A stretch of DNA of 64,000 nucleotides from Paenibacillus massiliensis subsp. panacisoli DSM 21345. GTDB lineage: Bacteria > Bacillota > Bacilli > Paenibacillales > Paenibacillaceae. Within the stretch, counting starts at the first letter, position 1, and each line of letters opens with the position of its first letter. Shown here piece after piece: positions 54,368 to 63,881 of this stretch. The stretch lies in assembly GCF_000426545.1 (NCBI RefSeq), contig NZ_AUFO01000011.1, forward strand, positions 155,202-219,201. Direction: 5' to 3'. Position numbers and translations under genes: made by a program. The notes beneath the pieces are model-generated. The model had not been told where the DNA came from. It ran no database searches and saw only the letters and a list, made by a program, of their open reading frames with translations.

Positions 54368-54874
54368 ATGGATACAGTCCAAGACCATCTGGACTATGGA
54401 TTGACGATTGTCTTTGTCGGCTATAATCCTAGTCTCCGATCAGGCGAGACGGGTCATCACTACGGCCATCCCGGCAATCGCTTCTGGCGAATCCTTCATC
54501 AGTCTGGTCTGACCCCGCGGCTGTACAAGCCAAGCGAGGATGGCGAGCTGCTGAAGCTGGGATATGGTTTCACGAATATTGTAGCAAGGCCCACCCGCAC
54601 AGCGGCCGAGATTACCCGTGAGGAATATGAAGAGGGAAGAAGCCTGCTCTATGACAAGCTGGCGGAATTTCGCCCTAGCTATGCTTGCTTTGTTGGTAAA
54701 GGAGTGTACACAGAGTTCAGTCGTCTGTCTGATGTGCCATGGGGATTACAGGAGCATTCTGTCGTGGATGGTGTGCATGAATTCGTAGCCCCTTCTTCCA
54801 GCGGACTTGTCCGTATGCCGCTGGAAGAGGTTGTGGGCATTTATACACGTCTGCATGAGCTGATTAGCGAATAG
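54368..54874 (+). CDS. mug: G/U mismatch-specific DNA glycosylase
   Basis: A 168-residue member of the uracil-DNA glycosylase superfamily, MUG/TDG branch: V-G-Y-N-P-S (active-site motif with Asn), G-H-P-G-N-R-F-W, and closing P-S-S-S-G (the usual N-P-S-x-x-N-type intercalation motif). ATG 54368 has GGAAGGAGG 7 bases upstream. It is a single gene. Confidence 0.93.
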   Translation: MDTVQDHLDYGLTIVFVGYNPSLRSGETGHHYGHPGNRFWRILHQSGLTPRLYKPSEDGELLKLGYGFTNIVARPTRTAAEITREEYEEGRSLLYDKLAEFRPSYACFVGKGVYTEFSRLSDVPWGLQEHSVVDGVHEFVAPSSSGLVRMPLEEVVGIYTRLHELISE

Positions 54875-54905
54875 CTGTGCTTCATTCAAACGGTGGGTGA
54901 GGGTA

Positions 54906-56039
54906 TTAAGAGTTTCTGCGGGCCATTTGTTGCCATACCGTCCCAGCGGCCTGCTCACCGGATTCAATACGTTCTAATGCCATTCTGGCCTGCAGGCTGA
55001 CCTCGAATTCAGGGTCCTGAGCTGCCTGCTCCAGTGCTTCCCGGGAATCCTCCGTGCCTACCTCGTACAGGAATCTGGCCGCGCGCCAGCGCACGAGCTT
55101 GCTGCTGTCGGACAAAGCCTCAATCATGGCAGGTGTAGCGGCAGCATCCCCGATATCGGACAAAGTATCCCCTGCTGTCCGGCGCACAGCAGCCGACGAA
55201 TCCTTCAGCGCTTGATAGAGAAGCTCCATGGCCTCTGGTGTCTTGAGATCGCCGAGGTACACGACAGCAAGCCGGCGCAGCTGCATTTTGTCATCCGATA
55301 AAGCCTGACGTAGTAGTGGAAGATGCTGCGGCTCGGGCTCCAGTGCATCCAGCGCGGCGTAGCGAACACGCCAATCTGCCTGCTGCATGGCTTCTTGTAG
55401 CTCGGCATCTGTGTAGCTGCGACGCTGCTCCACGAATTCGCCACCGTCTATGCTGTGCGCAATCGCCTGCTCGATCAGCTTGCGCAGCCGTTCTTGCGGA
55501 TAGGCCGCCTCCAGCTCCTGCTCGACCTCCCTGGCGATGTCCGGCAATTCACCGTATCGTACTCCATAGTCGCTCAGCTTCCGTTCCTTGATCAGCGTAG
55601 CGCTGGCAATCTCGGTGACAGCTTGCACGAATCGCTCCGACAGGGAGATTCGCTCCTCCTGCTGCCCGGCTTTTACCCGAATCTGCATCGGTACGGCCCG
55701 GAAAAATTGCACGAATACCTGTGCTTCCCCGTAATGCTCTCCGGCTCCTTCCTCTGGAAGCTCCCAATCGGCCTCCAGGCCATCTTCACCGAATTGCTCC
55801 CTCACCTCGCTTAGAACCGTCGACCAGTCTGCACTGCCCTTACGATCCAATGCCACGAAGTCTGCCGTATGAAATACACTCTTCACGCCTTCAATGCGCA
55901 GCATGCGGCGAATGAAGGGAGGAGCTGAGCGCTCGTTGTCCAGCGTATAAGTCTTGCGAATGCCGTCCTCCAGACGTTCATCCAGATGAAGCATCATGGT
56001 GTTCGGACTTGGGGTTGGCTCTATAGAAGTTACTTTCAT
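54906..56039 (-). CDS. CvfC-like protein with Nfu-N domain and HEAT repeats
   Basis: A 377-residue cytoplasmic protein. The N-terminal ~90 residues (I-E-P-T-P-S-P-N-T-M-M-L-H-L) form an Nfu/scaffold N-terminal domain; the C-terminal half (from about 215) has several HEAT repeats (D-W-R-V-R-Y-A-A-L-D-A-L and similar). This layout matches conserved virulence factor C of staphylococci. Function is not well understood. ATG 56039 has AAGGAGGA 12 bases upstream and is used instead of a longer frame. Confidence 0.85.
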   Translation of the reverse strand: MKVTSIEPTPSPNTMMLHLDERLEDGIRKTYTLDNERSAPPFIRRMLRIEGVKSVFHTADFVALDRKGSADWSTVLSEVREQFGEDGLEADWELPEEGAGEHYGEAQVFVQFFRAVPMQIRVKAGQQEERISLSERFVQAVTEIASATLIKERKLSDYGVRYGELPDIAREVEQELEAAYPQERLRKLIEQAIAHSIDGGEFVEQRRSYTDAELQEAMQQADWRVRYAALDALEPEPQHLPLLRQALSDDKMQLRRLAVVYLGDLKTPEAMELLYQALKDSSAAVRRTAGDTLSDIGDAAATPAMIEALSDSSKLVRWRAARFLYEVGTEDSREALEQAAQDPEFEVSLQARMALERIESGEQAAGTVWQQMARRNS

Positions 56040-56269
56040 AACCTTGATTTCCTCCTTATTTCGAATTGCAGTTTCCTGAATTTTAACTAACTCTATTGTA
56101 CATGATTCTATTGTCTGTGCCAAAAGCAAGGAACCTTACATTCCAGTGAGGTCGAACAGAATTCACTGAACAGGATTCACGTAGGCATTAGGTTAAAACG
56201 TGGAAATTTGGACCACAATGTAATTATCGGCATATCGGCTGATACGAAGCGAATCAGGAGGTGGTATGA

Positions 56270-56371
56270 ATGTTCCGCAAGCAGGAAAAAGCTCTGATTA
56301 TTGTATGCTGTGTGATTGCAGTCATCATGCTATATTCCCTGATCAAGAGTATCAGCCGCTTGATGTCGTAA
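56270..56371 (+). CDS. Tiny single-helix membrane protein before cydA
   Basis: A 33-residue ORF: M-F-R-K-Q-E-K, then a membrane helix over residues 8-25, then a basic end (R-L-M-S). A perfect AGGAGG lies 8 bases before its ATG, and a stop follows 30 bases before the cydA ATG. The strong ribosome site and hydrophobic content argue that it is real. It may be an accessory subunit or a leader peptide; it is unlike the CydS-type ORF at 58780. Confidence 0.6.
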   Translation: MFRKQEKALIIVCCVIAVIMLYSLIKSISRLMS

Positions 56372-56400
56372 TACCGATTTGTTCAAAGGAGTGTAGCTGT

Positions 56401-57738
56401 ATGTCCGCGCTGGACCCCGTGATCCTGAGCCGGCTCCTCACCGGCATTACGCTGTTCGTACATATTATATTTGCTTCCATCGGGGTAGGAATCCCGCTGA
56501 TGATTGCCTTGGCAGAATGGAGAGGTGTGCGGACGGGTGATCCTCACTATACACTGCTGGCCCGCCGCTGGGCTCGTGGCTTCGTCATTACCGTCGCTGT
56601 AGGCGTTGTAACAGGCACCTCAATCGGTCTCCAGCTTAGTCTACTCTGGCCGACCTTCATGCGGGTGGCGGGGCAGGCGATCGCTCTGCCATTATTTCTG
56701 GAGACGTTCGCCTTTTTCATCGAGGCCATCTTTCTGGGGATCTATCTGTACACCTGGGAGCGATTCCGTGGTAAATACACGCATCTATTACTCTTGATCC
56801 CGGTAGCCGTTGCTTCATCCGCCTCAGCCATCTTCATCACGACAGTGAATGCCTTCATGAACCAGCCGCAGGGCTTCGCGCTAGTGAATGGGATTATGAC
56901 GGACATCAATCCGCTCGTAGCGATGTTCAATCCGGCGACCCCGACCAAGGTCTCTCACGTCCTTGCGTCCTCCTATACGTTGAGTGCAGGCGTGCTGGCA
57001 GGCATTGCAGCTTATAGTCTGTTGAAGGGCAAGAATCATGCCTATTTCAAAAAAGCGCTGAAGCTGACGACAGTCTGCACCTTTGTATTCGCGCTTGGAA
57101 CGGTACTGATTGGAGATGCGTCTGGTAAATTCCTGGCGAAGTACCAGCCGGAGAAGCTGGCAGCCGCAGAGTGGCACTTCGACACGATGTCCGAGGCTCC
57201 GTTCGTATACGGAGGATATATGGACAAGAACGGCGATATCAAGTATGCACTGGAGATTCCCTATGCGCTTAGCATCCTGGCTGGCAATAGCCCGAGTACT
57301 GTGGTCAAGGGACTGAATGATTATCCAGAGGACCTGCGGCCCCCATTGTCGATCCATTATATGTTCGATCTGAAGATTACGACCGGTGTGCTTATTCTCT
57401 GCATTCCATTGCTCTATATCCTGCGAAAATGGCTTCCGGGACGCAAGCCTTATCCGAAATGGCTGCTGCTCGCCCTACTACTTGTTGGTCCGATGGCCAT
57501 GGTGGCAATTGAGCTCGGCTGGATGTTCGCGGAGGTCGGAAGACAGCCGTGGATTCTACGTGGTTATATGAAGGTATCTGAGGCCGCAACAACCTCTGGC
57601 AGTGTGGGGTGGATGCTGGTGATGTTCATCGTTCTCTATCTGGTGCTGTGCTTATCAGCTATACGAGTGCTCAGCAAGCTGTTCCGCAACAAGGATGCGC
57701 TTGAAGAGATTCGGCAGCTTGGCATAGAGGGGGCATAG
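56401..57738 (+). CDS. cydA: Cytochrome bd-type quinol oxidase subunit I
   Basis: A 445-residue haem-bearing subunit. His near residue 18 (L-F-V-H-I-I-F-A), the G-W-M-F-A-E-V-G-R-Q-P-W signature near the end, and the short periplasmic Q-loop fit the YthA/short-loop group found in Firmicutes. Start ATG 56401 has AAAGGAG upstream; a longer frame from 56266 is not credible. Followed 4 bases later by cydB. Confidence 0.95.
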   Translation: MSALDPVILSRLLTGITLFVHIIFASIGVGIPLMIALAEWRGVRTGDPHYTLLARRWARGFVITVAVGVVTGTSIGLQLSLLWPTFMRVAGQAIALPLFLETFAFFIEAIFLGIYLYTWERFRGKYTHLLLLIPVAVASSASAIFITTVNAFMNQPQGFALVNGIMTDINPLVAMFNPATPTKVSHVLASSYTLSAGVLAGIAAYSLLKGKNHAYFKKALKLTTVCTFVFALGTVLIGDASGKFLAKYQPEKLAAAEWHFDTMSEAPFVYGGYMDKNGDIKYALEIPYALSILAGNSPSTVVKGLNDYPEDLRPPLSIHYMFDLKITTGVLILCIPLLYILRKWLPGRKPYPKWLLLALLLVGPMAMVAIELGWMFAEVGRQPWILRGYMKVSEAATTSGSVGWMLVMFIVLYLVLCLSAIRVLSKLFRNKDALEEIRQLGIEGA

Positions 57739-57742
57739 GAGT

Positions 57743-58774
57743 ATGAGCTATGAACTGATAGGTATCACGGTGCTCTGGACGTTCCTGTTCGGCTACTTGC
57801 TCGTAGCCTCCATTGATTTTGGGGCAGGCTTCTTCAGCTTCTACAGCGTACTGACTGGTCACCGCAACCTGATCCACAACATTATCCAGCGCTACCTGTC
57901 ACCAGTGTGGGAAGTGACGAATGTGTTCCTGATCTTCTTTGTAGTTGGATTGGTCGGATTTTTCCCGGATACGGCTTACTACTATGGTACAGGGCTGCTG
58001 GTCCCGGGAAGCATCGCGCTGGTGTTGATTGCAATTCGAGGGGTGTACTATGCGTATAACACCTATGGCAACAATGGGGACAATAACATCATTTACATGG
58101 CCTTGTACGGGGCGACAGGCCTGCTCATCCCTGCCTCTCTGTCTACGATTCTCGCGATATCTGAGGGCGGGGTTATTGAAGAGCGGGATGGACTGGTTAC
58201 GCTCAATTGGGGGACGTTCTTAGCGAACCCCTACACATGGGCAGTCATCCTGCTTGCGCTGGTGAGCGTGCTGTACATCTCCGCGATGTTCCTGTCGTAT
58301 TATGCCAAGCGTGCGGGGGATGACTTGGCTTTTGAGGTGGTCAGAGGGTATGCTCTGCTCTGGAGCGGGCCGACAATTGTCGCGAGTGTCCTCGCTTTTT
58401 TCCAGATTAATCGTCAGAACCCAGAGCATTTTGCGAACATGCTTGATCAGGCCTGGGTATTCATAGCCTCGTTCATATGCTTTGTGCTAGCGGTCTATTT
58501 ATTGTGGAAGCGGCGGAATCTGGGGACCAGCTTCATCTTCGTGATCCTTCAGTTCGCATGTGCCTGGTACGGCTATGGGGGCACGCATCTGCCCTATATT
58601 CTGTATCCCTACATATCCATCTATGAGAGCTTCACGAATGATGCCATGGGAATTGCGCTGATAACGGCCTTTTGTGCGGGGCTGCTTGTGCTGATCCCTT
58701 CGCTGATTCTGCTACTCAGACTGTTCCTGTTCGATGCGGCATACATTCGCGGTCATAACCGCGGGAAGGGGTGA
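57743..58774 (+). CDS. cydB: Cytochrome bd-type quinol oxidase subunit II
   Basis: A 343-residue, eight- or nine-helix subunit with the conserved F-G-Y-L-L-V-A-S-I-D-F-G-A-G at the N-terminus and G-Y-G-G-T-H-L-P-Y near residue 275. No transport genes cydCD follow. Confidence 0.94.
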   Translation: MSYELIGITVLWTFLFGYLLVASIDFGAGFFSFYSVLTGHRNLIHNIIQRYLSPVWEVTNVFLIFFVVGLVGFFPDTAYYYGTGLLVPGSIALVLIAIRGVYYAYNTYGNNGDNNIIYMALYGATGLLIPASLSTILAISEGGVIEERDGLVTLNWGTFLANPYTWAVILLALVSVLYISAMFLSYYAKRAGDDLAFEVVRGYALLWSGPTIVASVLAFFQINRQNPEHFANMLDQAWVFIASFICFVLAVYLLWKRRNLGTSFIFVILQFACAWYGYGGTHLPYILYPYISIYESFTNDAMGIALITAFCAGLLVLIPSLILLLRLFLFDAAYIRGHNRGKG

Positions 58775-58779
58775 GGTGG

Positions 58780-58890
58780 ATGGCAGCCTTTGAGCATTTT
58801 ACAATCATGTACGAATCTCCGCTAATTATTCTGGCGGTCATTGTATTCCTGTTCATCTACACGGCCAGATACAAGAACCCGGAGGATTAG
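58780..58890 (+). CDS. CydS-like small oxidase subunit
   Basis: A 36-residue ORF: a short polar start, F-T-I-M-Y-E-S-P, one membrane helix (residues 14-28) and a charged end (Y-K-N-P-E-D). The F-x-I-M-Y-x-x-P pattern resembles CydS of Geobacillus bd oxidase. GAGGTGG precedes ATG 58780, 5 bases after the cydB stop. Ordinary gene finders would miss it. Confidence 0.75.
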   Translation: MAAFEHFTIMYESPLIILAVIVFLFIYTARYKNPED

Positions 58891-59226
58891 GAGAGGACAA
58901 TCCCGGCCTGGCTGGAGAGTGGGTCGACAGATCGCTCAGCCTTGTAGAAGTACAGAAGGAATGCGGCGCAATATGTCGTTTTTTGACATCGACCGTACAG
59001 GGCAGTATGCTTCCAGAGAGGGGCATATTGCTGCGTACGGTTTTTGGCATGCTGCGGCTCCTGGCTGCTGCCGGTTCTTGACGGCATGCTGCGGGTTCTA
59101 GATCCTGCCGTATCGTGAAGAAATACGTGATCAGGGGGCATTCTGCTAAAGACGAAACAAAAGCGAGAGTTTCAGGATGGATGAGGGTGTTAAATGTATT
59201 AAAAGCCTCGTCAGGAAGGAGAAGCA
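58891..59226 (+). other. Gap without a recognised gene
   Basis: 336 bases of GC-rich sequence between the cyd operon and the hydrolase. It contains two copies of GGCATGCTGCGG (near 59047 and 59083), and TACGG / CCGTA arms, which may pair. No promoter, terminator or ORF was convincing. Confidence 0.5.
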
Positions 59227-60240
59227 GTGACCATGCCAAAATTCCGATTCAACAATATAGATAATGTCAGCACAGACAAGACCCTGAAGCAGTTCCGGCA
59301 GTGGCGTGAGGAGCGGCGACGCAAAATCAAGGATTATTCCTTTGTCGTCCCCAGCCATGCACCAGAGCTGACCTATTTGCAGGAAAATAAGGAGACGACC
59401 ACGATTACGTGGATAGGACATTCTACGTTCTTCATTCAATATATGGGATTGAATATCGTGACCGATCCGGTCTGGGCTGAACGCATGGCCTTTAACCGCA
59501 GACTTACTCCACCAGGCATCCCCATTCATGATGTGCCGCCGCTTGATATCATTCTGCTGTCTCATTCGCATTATGATCATATGCATATGGCATCCCTACG
59601 GAAGCTGTACAGTGCGGGCACTACGGTAATCGTCCCGGTGGGATTGAAGTCGAAAATGATCCGCAAGGGCTTCCATCGCTGTCAGGAGATGAATTGGTGG
59701 GAGCATGTGATCGTGGGAGGAGTGCGTGTCTCCTTTGTGCCTGCTCAGCACTGGACGCGTCGGACCCTGATGGATACGAATACGTCCCACTGGGGCGGCT
59801 TTGTGCTCCAATCGGAAGCGCATGTGAGCGGACATGGTGGAACACTGGATGCAAATCCTGAGGTAGCGCCTGAGAAGCTGGCCCCGATGCCACCGACTTT
59901 GTATTTTGTCGGGGACACCGGCTATTTCCGTGGCTTCAGGGAAATTGGCGAGCGCTTCCCGATTGATCTGACCTTAATGCCTATTGGTGCCTACGAGCCG
60001 GAATGGTTCATGACCTCCCAGCATGTGACGCCCGAGGAGGCGTTGCAGGGCTTTGTCGAGACAGGCTCCAAGCTCATGGTGCCCATGCATTATGGCACGT
60101 TCAAGCTAGCTGATGATACGCCTCGGGAAGCGCTTGACAGACTGGAGGCTGAGCGTGAACGGCTCGGCATTGCGCCAGAGCGGATTCAGGTGCTGGGACA
60201 CGGTGAGACTTTGAGGGTAGAGAATCACCTGCTCGGATAG
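59227..60240 (+). CDS. Metallo-beta-lactamase fold hydrolase, NAPE-PLD/UlaG-like
   Basis: A 337-residue zinc hydrolase. H-S-H-Y-D-H-M (metal ligands), W-I-G-H-S-T-F-F, F-V-G-D-T-G-Y (bridging Asp) and M-P-M-H-Y-G-T-F (last His) match the N-acyl-phosphatidylethanolamine phospholipase D-like group. The substrate is unknown. GTG 59227 or ATG 59233 may be the start; both follow AAGGAG. Confidence 0.9.
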   Translation: MTMPKFRFNNIDNVSTDKTLKQFRQWREERRRKIKDYSFVVPSHAPELTYLQENKETTTITWIGHSTFFIQYMGLNIVTDPVWAERMAFNRRLTPPGIPIHDVPPLDIILLSHSHYDHMHMASLRKLYSAGTTVIVPVGLKSKMIRKGFHRCQEMNWWEHVIVGGVRVSFVPAQHWTRRTLMDTNTSHWGGFVLQSEAHVSGHGGTLDANPEVAPEKLAPMPPTLYFVGDTGYFRGFREIGERFPIDLTLMPIGAYEPEWFMTSQHVTPEEALQGFVETGSKLMVPMHYGTFKLADDTPREALDRLEAERERLGIAPERIQVLGHGETLRVENHLLG

Positions 60241-60256
60241 CTATATGTTGACACCC

Positions 60257-60320
60257 AAAAGAAACCATCCTTTGGAAAATGCGGGCACCGACCACACATT
60301 TCAAAGGAAAGGTTTCTTTT
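60257..60320. terminator. Bidirectional terminator
   Basis: Long arms starting AAAAGAAACC and ending GGTTTCTTTT, with inner CCTTTG / CAAAGG, between the hydrolase and the convergent repressor gene. Confidence 0.9.
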
Positions 60321-60326
60321 GCTTTG

Positions 60327-60881
60327 TTAGGATGGATAGTTCAAGATCATGCTCAGCCGGGTCATGCTCTGGCCGGAATTGCGGTACGAGTGCGGTCTGT
60401 CTGCCTTGAAGCGGATGGCATCCCCGGCATGCAGCGTGTACTCCTCGTTACCGACATTCAAGGACAGCTCGCCATCGAATACAGTAATCCATTCCTCGGT
60501 TCCTTCAATATGTCCACTTGCATCCAGACTACCACCGGCGTCAATCTCCACGTTATACACCTCACTGCTCCGCTCTTCATCAAAAGAAAACATGGAATAG
60601 ACGCGATATCTACCGCCATCCTCAAGCAGTGGGCGAATATCCTTTCTCTTCACGATCGTAGTATCTGGCTGAGGCTGGTGAATCAAGGAGGAGAAGGATA
60701 TTTTGAGGCCATTGGCGATCTTCCAGATCGTCGTAATGGTAGGTGTCGATTCCCCGCGCTCGATCTGACCGATCATCGTCTTGCTGACGCCAGTTAATTC
60801 GGCAACCTTCTCCAGGCTGAGCTTCTTGCCAGCTCTGATCTTCTTGACGTTCTCGGCGATAATGGCATTAATATTCTCCAT
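60327..60881 (-). CDS. XRE-family regulator with cupin domain
   Basis: A 184-residue repressor with an N-terminal helix-turn-helix (S-L-E-K-V-A-E-L-T-G-V-S-K-T-M-I-G-Q-I) and a C-terminal cupin sensor domain (residues about 105-175, with G-D-A-I-R-F-K and H-S-Y-R-N). This design is common among regulators of amino-acid or polyamine export and use. It is divergent from the LysE exporter, which is probably its target. Confidence 0.9.
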   Translation of the reverse strand: MENINAIIAENVKKIRAGKKLSLEKVAELTGVSKTMIGQIERGESTPTITTIWKIANGLKISFSSLIHQPQPDTTIVKRKDIRPLLEDGGRYRVYSMFSFDEERSSEVYNVEIDAGGSLDASGHIEGTEEWITVFDGELSLNVGNEEYTLHAGDAIRFKADRPHSYRNSGQSMTRLSMILNYPS

Positions 60882-60908
60882 GTGAATTCCTCCAAATTCT
60901 ATTTACTT

Positions 60909-60975
60909 TATAACGACTGCTATGTACAATGAAAAGACTGAATGCTATATAACGTCTAATTCGTTCTTTATAACG
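60909..60975 (+). promoter_or_regulatory. TATAACG repeats between repressor and exporter
   Basis: TATAACG occurs at 60909, 60948 and 60969 in the 116-base divergent gap. At 60962 it is part of a CGTT-N6-AACG inverted repeat. These are candidate operators for the XRE-cupin repressor and also resemble -10 boxes. Confidence 0.5.
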
Positions 60976-60997
60976 TATGATAGAGGGGGAGCACAAC

Positions 60998-61579
60998 GTG
61001 CTGGGTTCTTTACTTATTTTTGCAATGGTCGCAAGCTTCACGCCTGGACCCAATAATATCATGGCGCTGATGCTTGCCAATCGATTTGGGCTGAGCAGAA
61101 CGGTGAAGTTTTGTCTTGGTGTGGGGACCGGCTTTCTTATTATTATCCTGGTCTGCTGCTTCTTCAATGTAATGTTACATAATACATTGCCCAAGGCCGA
61201 GCCTGTGATGGCTGTGCTTGGCGCGCTATATCTAGTCTATCTGGCATTTAAAATGATGACAAGCAAGCTGGAGAATGATTCTGACTCGGGAGCTCGCCAT
61301 AACAGCTTTCATGCAGGTATGCTGCTGCAATTCATTAATCCTAAAGGGATATTGTACGGAATTACAGTAACTTCAACTTTTATTCTCCCCTATAATTCCT
61401 CGTACGTTGCCTTGTTGAGCTATTCTGTCATTGTAGCACTGATCGGGTGTATGGGTACCTTTAGCTGGAGTATCTTTGGTTCAGTCTTTCGTAATCTGCT
61501 GGCGAAGTATCAGAGGGGATTTAATGTGGTGATGGGCCTGCTGTTGATCTATTGCGCTGCTACCATCGTGATTCACTGA
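60998..61579 (+). CDS. LysE/RhtB-family exporter
   Basis: A 193-residue, six-helix exporter with the F-T-P-G-P-N-N motif (residues 16-22) and Q-F-I-N-P-K-G near 115, typical of amino-acid exporters of this family. GTG 60998 has AGGGGGAG 7 bases upstream and is preferred over ATG 60977. The substrate is likely an amino acid; which one is unknown. Confidence 0.92.
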   Translation: MLGSLLIFAMVASFTPGPNNIMALMLANRFGLSRTVKFCLGVGTGFLIIILVCCFFNVMLHNTLPKAEPVMAVLGALYLVYLAFKMMTSKLENDSDSGARHNSFHAGMLLQFINPKGILYGITVTSTFILPYNSSYVALLSYSVIVALIGCMGTFSWSIFGSVFRNLLAKYQRGFNVVMGLLLIYCAATIVIH

Positions 61580-61863
61580 GGAACTGTGGTCTTCGACTGC
61601 CGATGAGAATGGCATGCTACAAGCTTCACAAGCTGGAGAAAGTCAGGATAACATTAAATTTCAATTGGTTACGCCTGCCGTAAAAATATCTGACTACCAA
61701 CCTGCCTCAATCCGAAATCTAACGATTTATTAGTCTTCTTGAAATCGGAAGACTGGCGGATCTGGATGAGTCTTTACTACTGTAACTGTCTATACAATCT
61801 AAGAAATTCCCTCTTGTGAAGAATCACAAGATAAACACCAAAGCAGTGAGGGGACAAGAAGAA

Positions 61864-62043
61864 GTGAAGGAATCACTGAAGACATTCCTGAAGCATTATA
61901 TTCTTGAGCGCCCGGATCGCCTCTAACATGCCAACACACTTCCGTTGACGAAGTCGCTGGCACGTGACAGTGGTATACCCACCACCCGATTCACAGCTAA
62001 CTCAATTTCATCCCATGTTGAGATCGAACTGAATTACTTTTGA
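61864..62043 (+). pseudogene. Small ORF with an in-frame stop, possible pseudogene
   Basis: From GTG 61864 the frame gives 20 residues, a TAA at 61924, and then 38 more residues with protein-like composition (L-P-L-T-K-S-L-A-R-D-S-G-I-P-T-T-R-F) to a TGA at 62041, 15 bases before a good terminator. No family was recognised. It may be a broken small gene, or just a 20-residue ORF. The gap 61580-61863 and the rest to 62248 show nothing else apart from the terminator. Confidence 0.35.
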
Positions 62044-62057
62044 TCGTATACCGTGAA

Positions 62058-62092
62058 GAAAGGAATCCAATATCCGGATTTCTTTCTTTTTT
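62058..62092 (+). terminator. Rho-independent terminator
   Basis: GAAAGGAATCC pairs with GGATTTCTTTC (one G-T), followed by TTTTTT. It follows the broken small ORF. Confidence 0.85.
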
Positions 62093-62248
62093 AGCTTTCA
62101 TGCATACAGCGCCCTGAGGGAATGACAGGCAGGAACAACGTGTCTATTTGAATCAGTCTACAAAGATATACGAAGAAATGCCTTGGTATATTAACATTCC
62201 GATAGAGCATACTACCTTTTACATCGTTGTATAAGGGGACTATATGCT

Positions 62249-63868
62249 GTGATTCATGAGTTCAAAAAATGGCTGTTCAAGCAGCCCTCCGGTTCTAATA
62301 GAAGTGGCAGCAAGTCTGTACATGTCGACAAGGAGTACACACAGGAACTATCTAATCCATTGTATAGCTCACTCATAGACAATATAAGCATGCTGAAGCA
62401 GCATTTTGGTCATAGCTCTGACTTCGTGCTCCGTATTTGGAACAGTCACCAAGGGAAGCCCTTCTTGGCCGCATGCTTCATTGACGGTCTGGTCGATCAA
62501 CAAATTCTGATGCAGATGCTGGAAAATCTTACAGGTGATATTCGAAATGAAGCGATCCTTAACTGGAATCCGGAAGATTGGTTGATGGATCATATTCCCG
62601 TCGGAGGTACCTGCTCTGTCGAAACTCAGAGGGAAGTGATGGACGCCATCTTGAATGGAGAGGTTGTGCTAATTCTGAACGGCAGCCCCAAGGCCTTCAC
62701 CGCTTCAGTCAGCGGAGGGGCCAGGAGATCGGTTGAAGAGCCGACATCACAGACGGTGATCCGGGGACCCAAGGAAGGATTTACCGAGGATATCGGCACA
62801 AATATTGCGCTTCTTCGCAGAAAGATCAAATCGACGAAGCTTTGTATTGAATCCCGAAATCTAGGCACATACACGCAGACGAAGGTATCGGTCGCTTATA
62901 TTCACGGGATAGCTAATCCGGATGTCGTTCGGGAAATAACCCGACGATTGGATTCGATTCACACGGATAGCATCCTCGAGAGCGGATATATCGAGGAGTT
63001 CATCCAGGACGGAGTACGATCACGATTTCCTACCATGTACAATACTGAGCGACCGGATTCCGTCGCAGCAAACTTGCTTGAAGGTCTCGTCGCGATCTTC
63101 GTAGATGGTACTCCATTTGTGCTACTTGCCCCTGTCACTTTTTTTCGATTTATTTCTTCAAGTGAGGATTACTATCAACGGTATGACCTGTCCACGTTTC
63201 TTCGGTTTATCCGGATGTCCTCCTTTTTCGTAGCATTGCTATTGCCGTCGTTCTATATTGCATTGACCACATTTCATCAAGAGATGTTACCGACTACACT
63301 GCTTATTAGTCTTGCGGCGCAGAGAGAGAATTCTCCCCTGCCAGCACTGCTTGAGGCGATCATTATGGAGCTGACCTTCGAGGTAATCCGCGAAGCCGGA
63401 ATTCGAATGCCCAGGGTTATCGGACCAGCCATCTCCATCGTTGGCGCGTTGGTCCTTGGCCAAGCTGCTGTTGAGGCAGGGCTAGTGTCTGCAGCTATGG
63501 TCATCATCGTATCTTTCACGGCCATCTCAAATTTTGTATTACCTGCGATCAATATGGCAGGTGCAGTACGATTGCTTCGATTTTTGCTCATGGCGTTGGC
63601 GGGCTCTTTTGGGTTCTATGGTGTGTTGGCGGGTCTTGTCCCCATCCTCGTGCGATTGGTGGCGCTGGAATCGTTCGGCATTCCTTATATGGTGCCACTT
63701 GCTCCCTTCAATAAGAGCAGTATGAAAGATCTATTGGTACGCGTACCTTGGTGGAAGATGAAGAATCGGCCAGTGATGCTAGGCGATTCGAACATAATGA
63801 AGCAGTCCACGAAGCAGGAGTCCTACGCCGAACAGGCGGAGGAACATGACCGGGATCCCATGGCATGA
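62249..63868 (+). CDS. Spore germination receptor subunit A (GerA family)
   Basis: A 539-residue subunit of a nutrient germinant receptor. It has a large hydrophilic N-terminal part with G-S-P-K-A-F and P-x-S-Q-T-V-I-R-G-P-K-E-G-F-T-E (GerA signature), then about five membrane helices over residues 290-490 and a hydrophilic tail. GTG 62249 has AAGGGGA upstream. It acts in the inner membrane of the spore. The next gene is a gerC type, so the order A-C resembles gerK. Confidence 0.95.
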   Translation: MIHEFKKWLFKQPSGSNRSGSKSVHVDKEYTQELSNPLYSSLIDNISMLKQHFGHSSDFVLRIWNSHQGKPFLAACFIDGLVDQQILMQMLENLTGDIRNEAILNWNPEDWLMDHIPVGGTCSVETQREVMDAILNGEVVLILNGSPKAFTASVSGGARRSVEEPTSQTVIRGPKEGFTEDIGTNIALLRRKIKSTKLCIESRNLGTYTQTKVSVAYIHGIANPDVVREITRRLDSIHTDSILESGYIEEFIQDGVRSRFPTMYNTERPDSVAANLLEGLVAIFVDGTPFVLLAPVTFFRFISSSEDYYQRYDLSTFLRFIRMSSFFVALLLPSFYIALTTFHQEMLPTTLLISLAAQRENSPLPALLEAIIMELTFEVIREAGIRMPRVIGPAISIVGALVLGQAAVEAGLVSAAMVIIVSFTAISNFVLPAINMAGAVRLLRFLLMALAGSFGFYGVLAGLVPILVRLVALESFGIPYMVPLAPFNKSSMKDLLVRVPWWKMKNRPVMLGDSNIMKQSTKQESYAEQAEEHDRDPMA

Positions 63869-63881
63869 GGGAGGAACGAAT

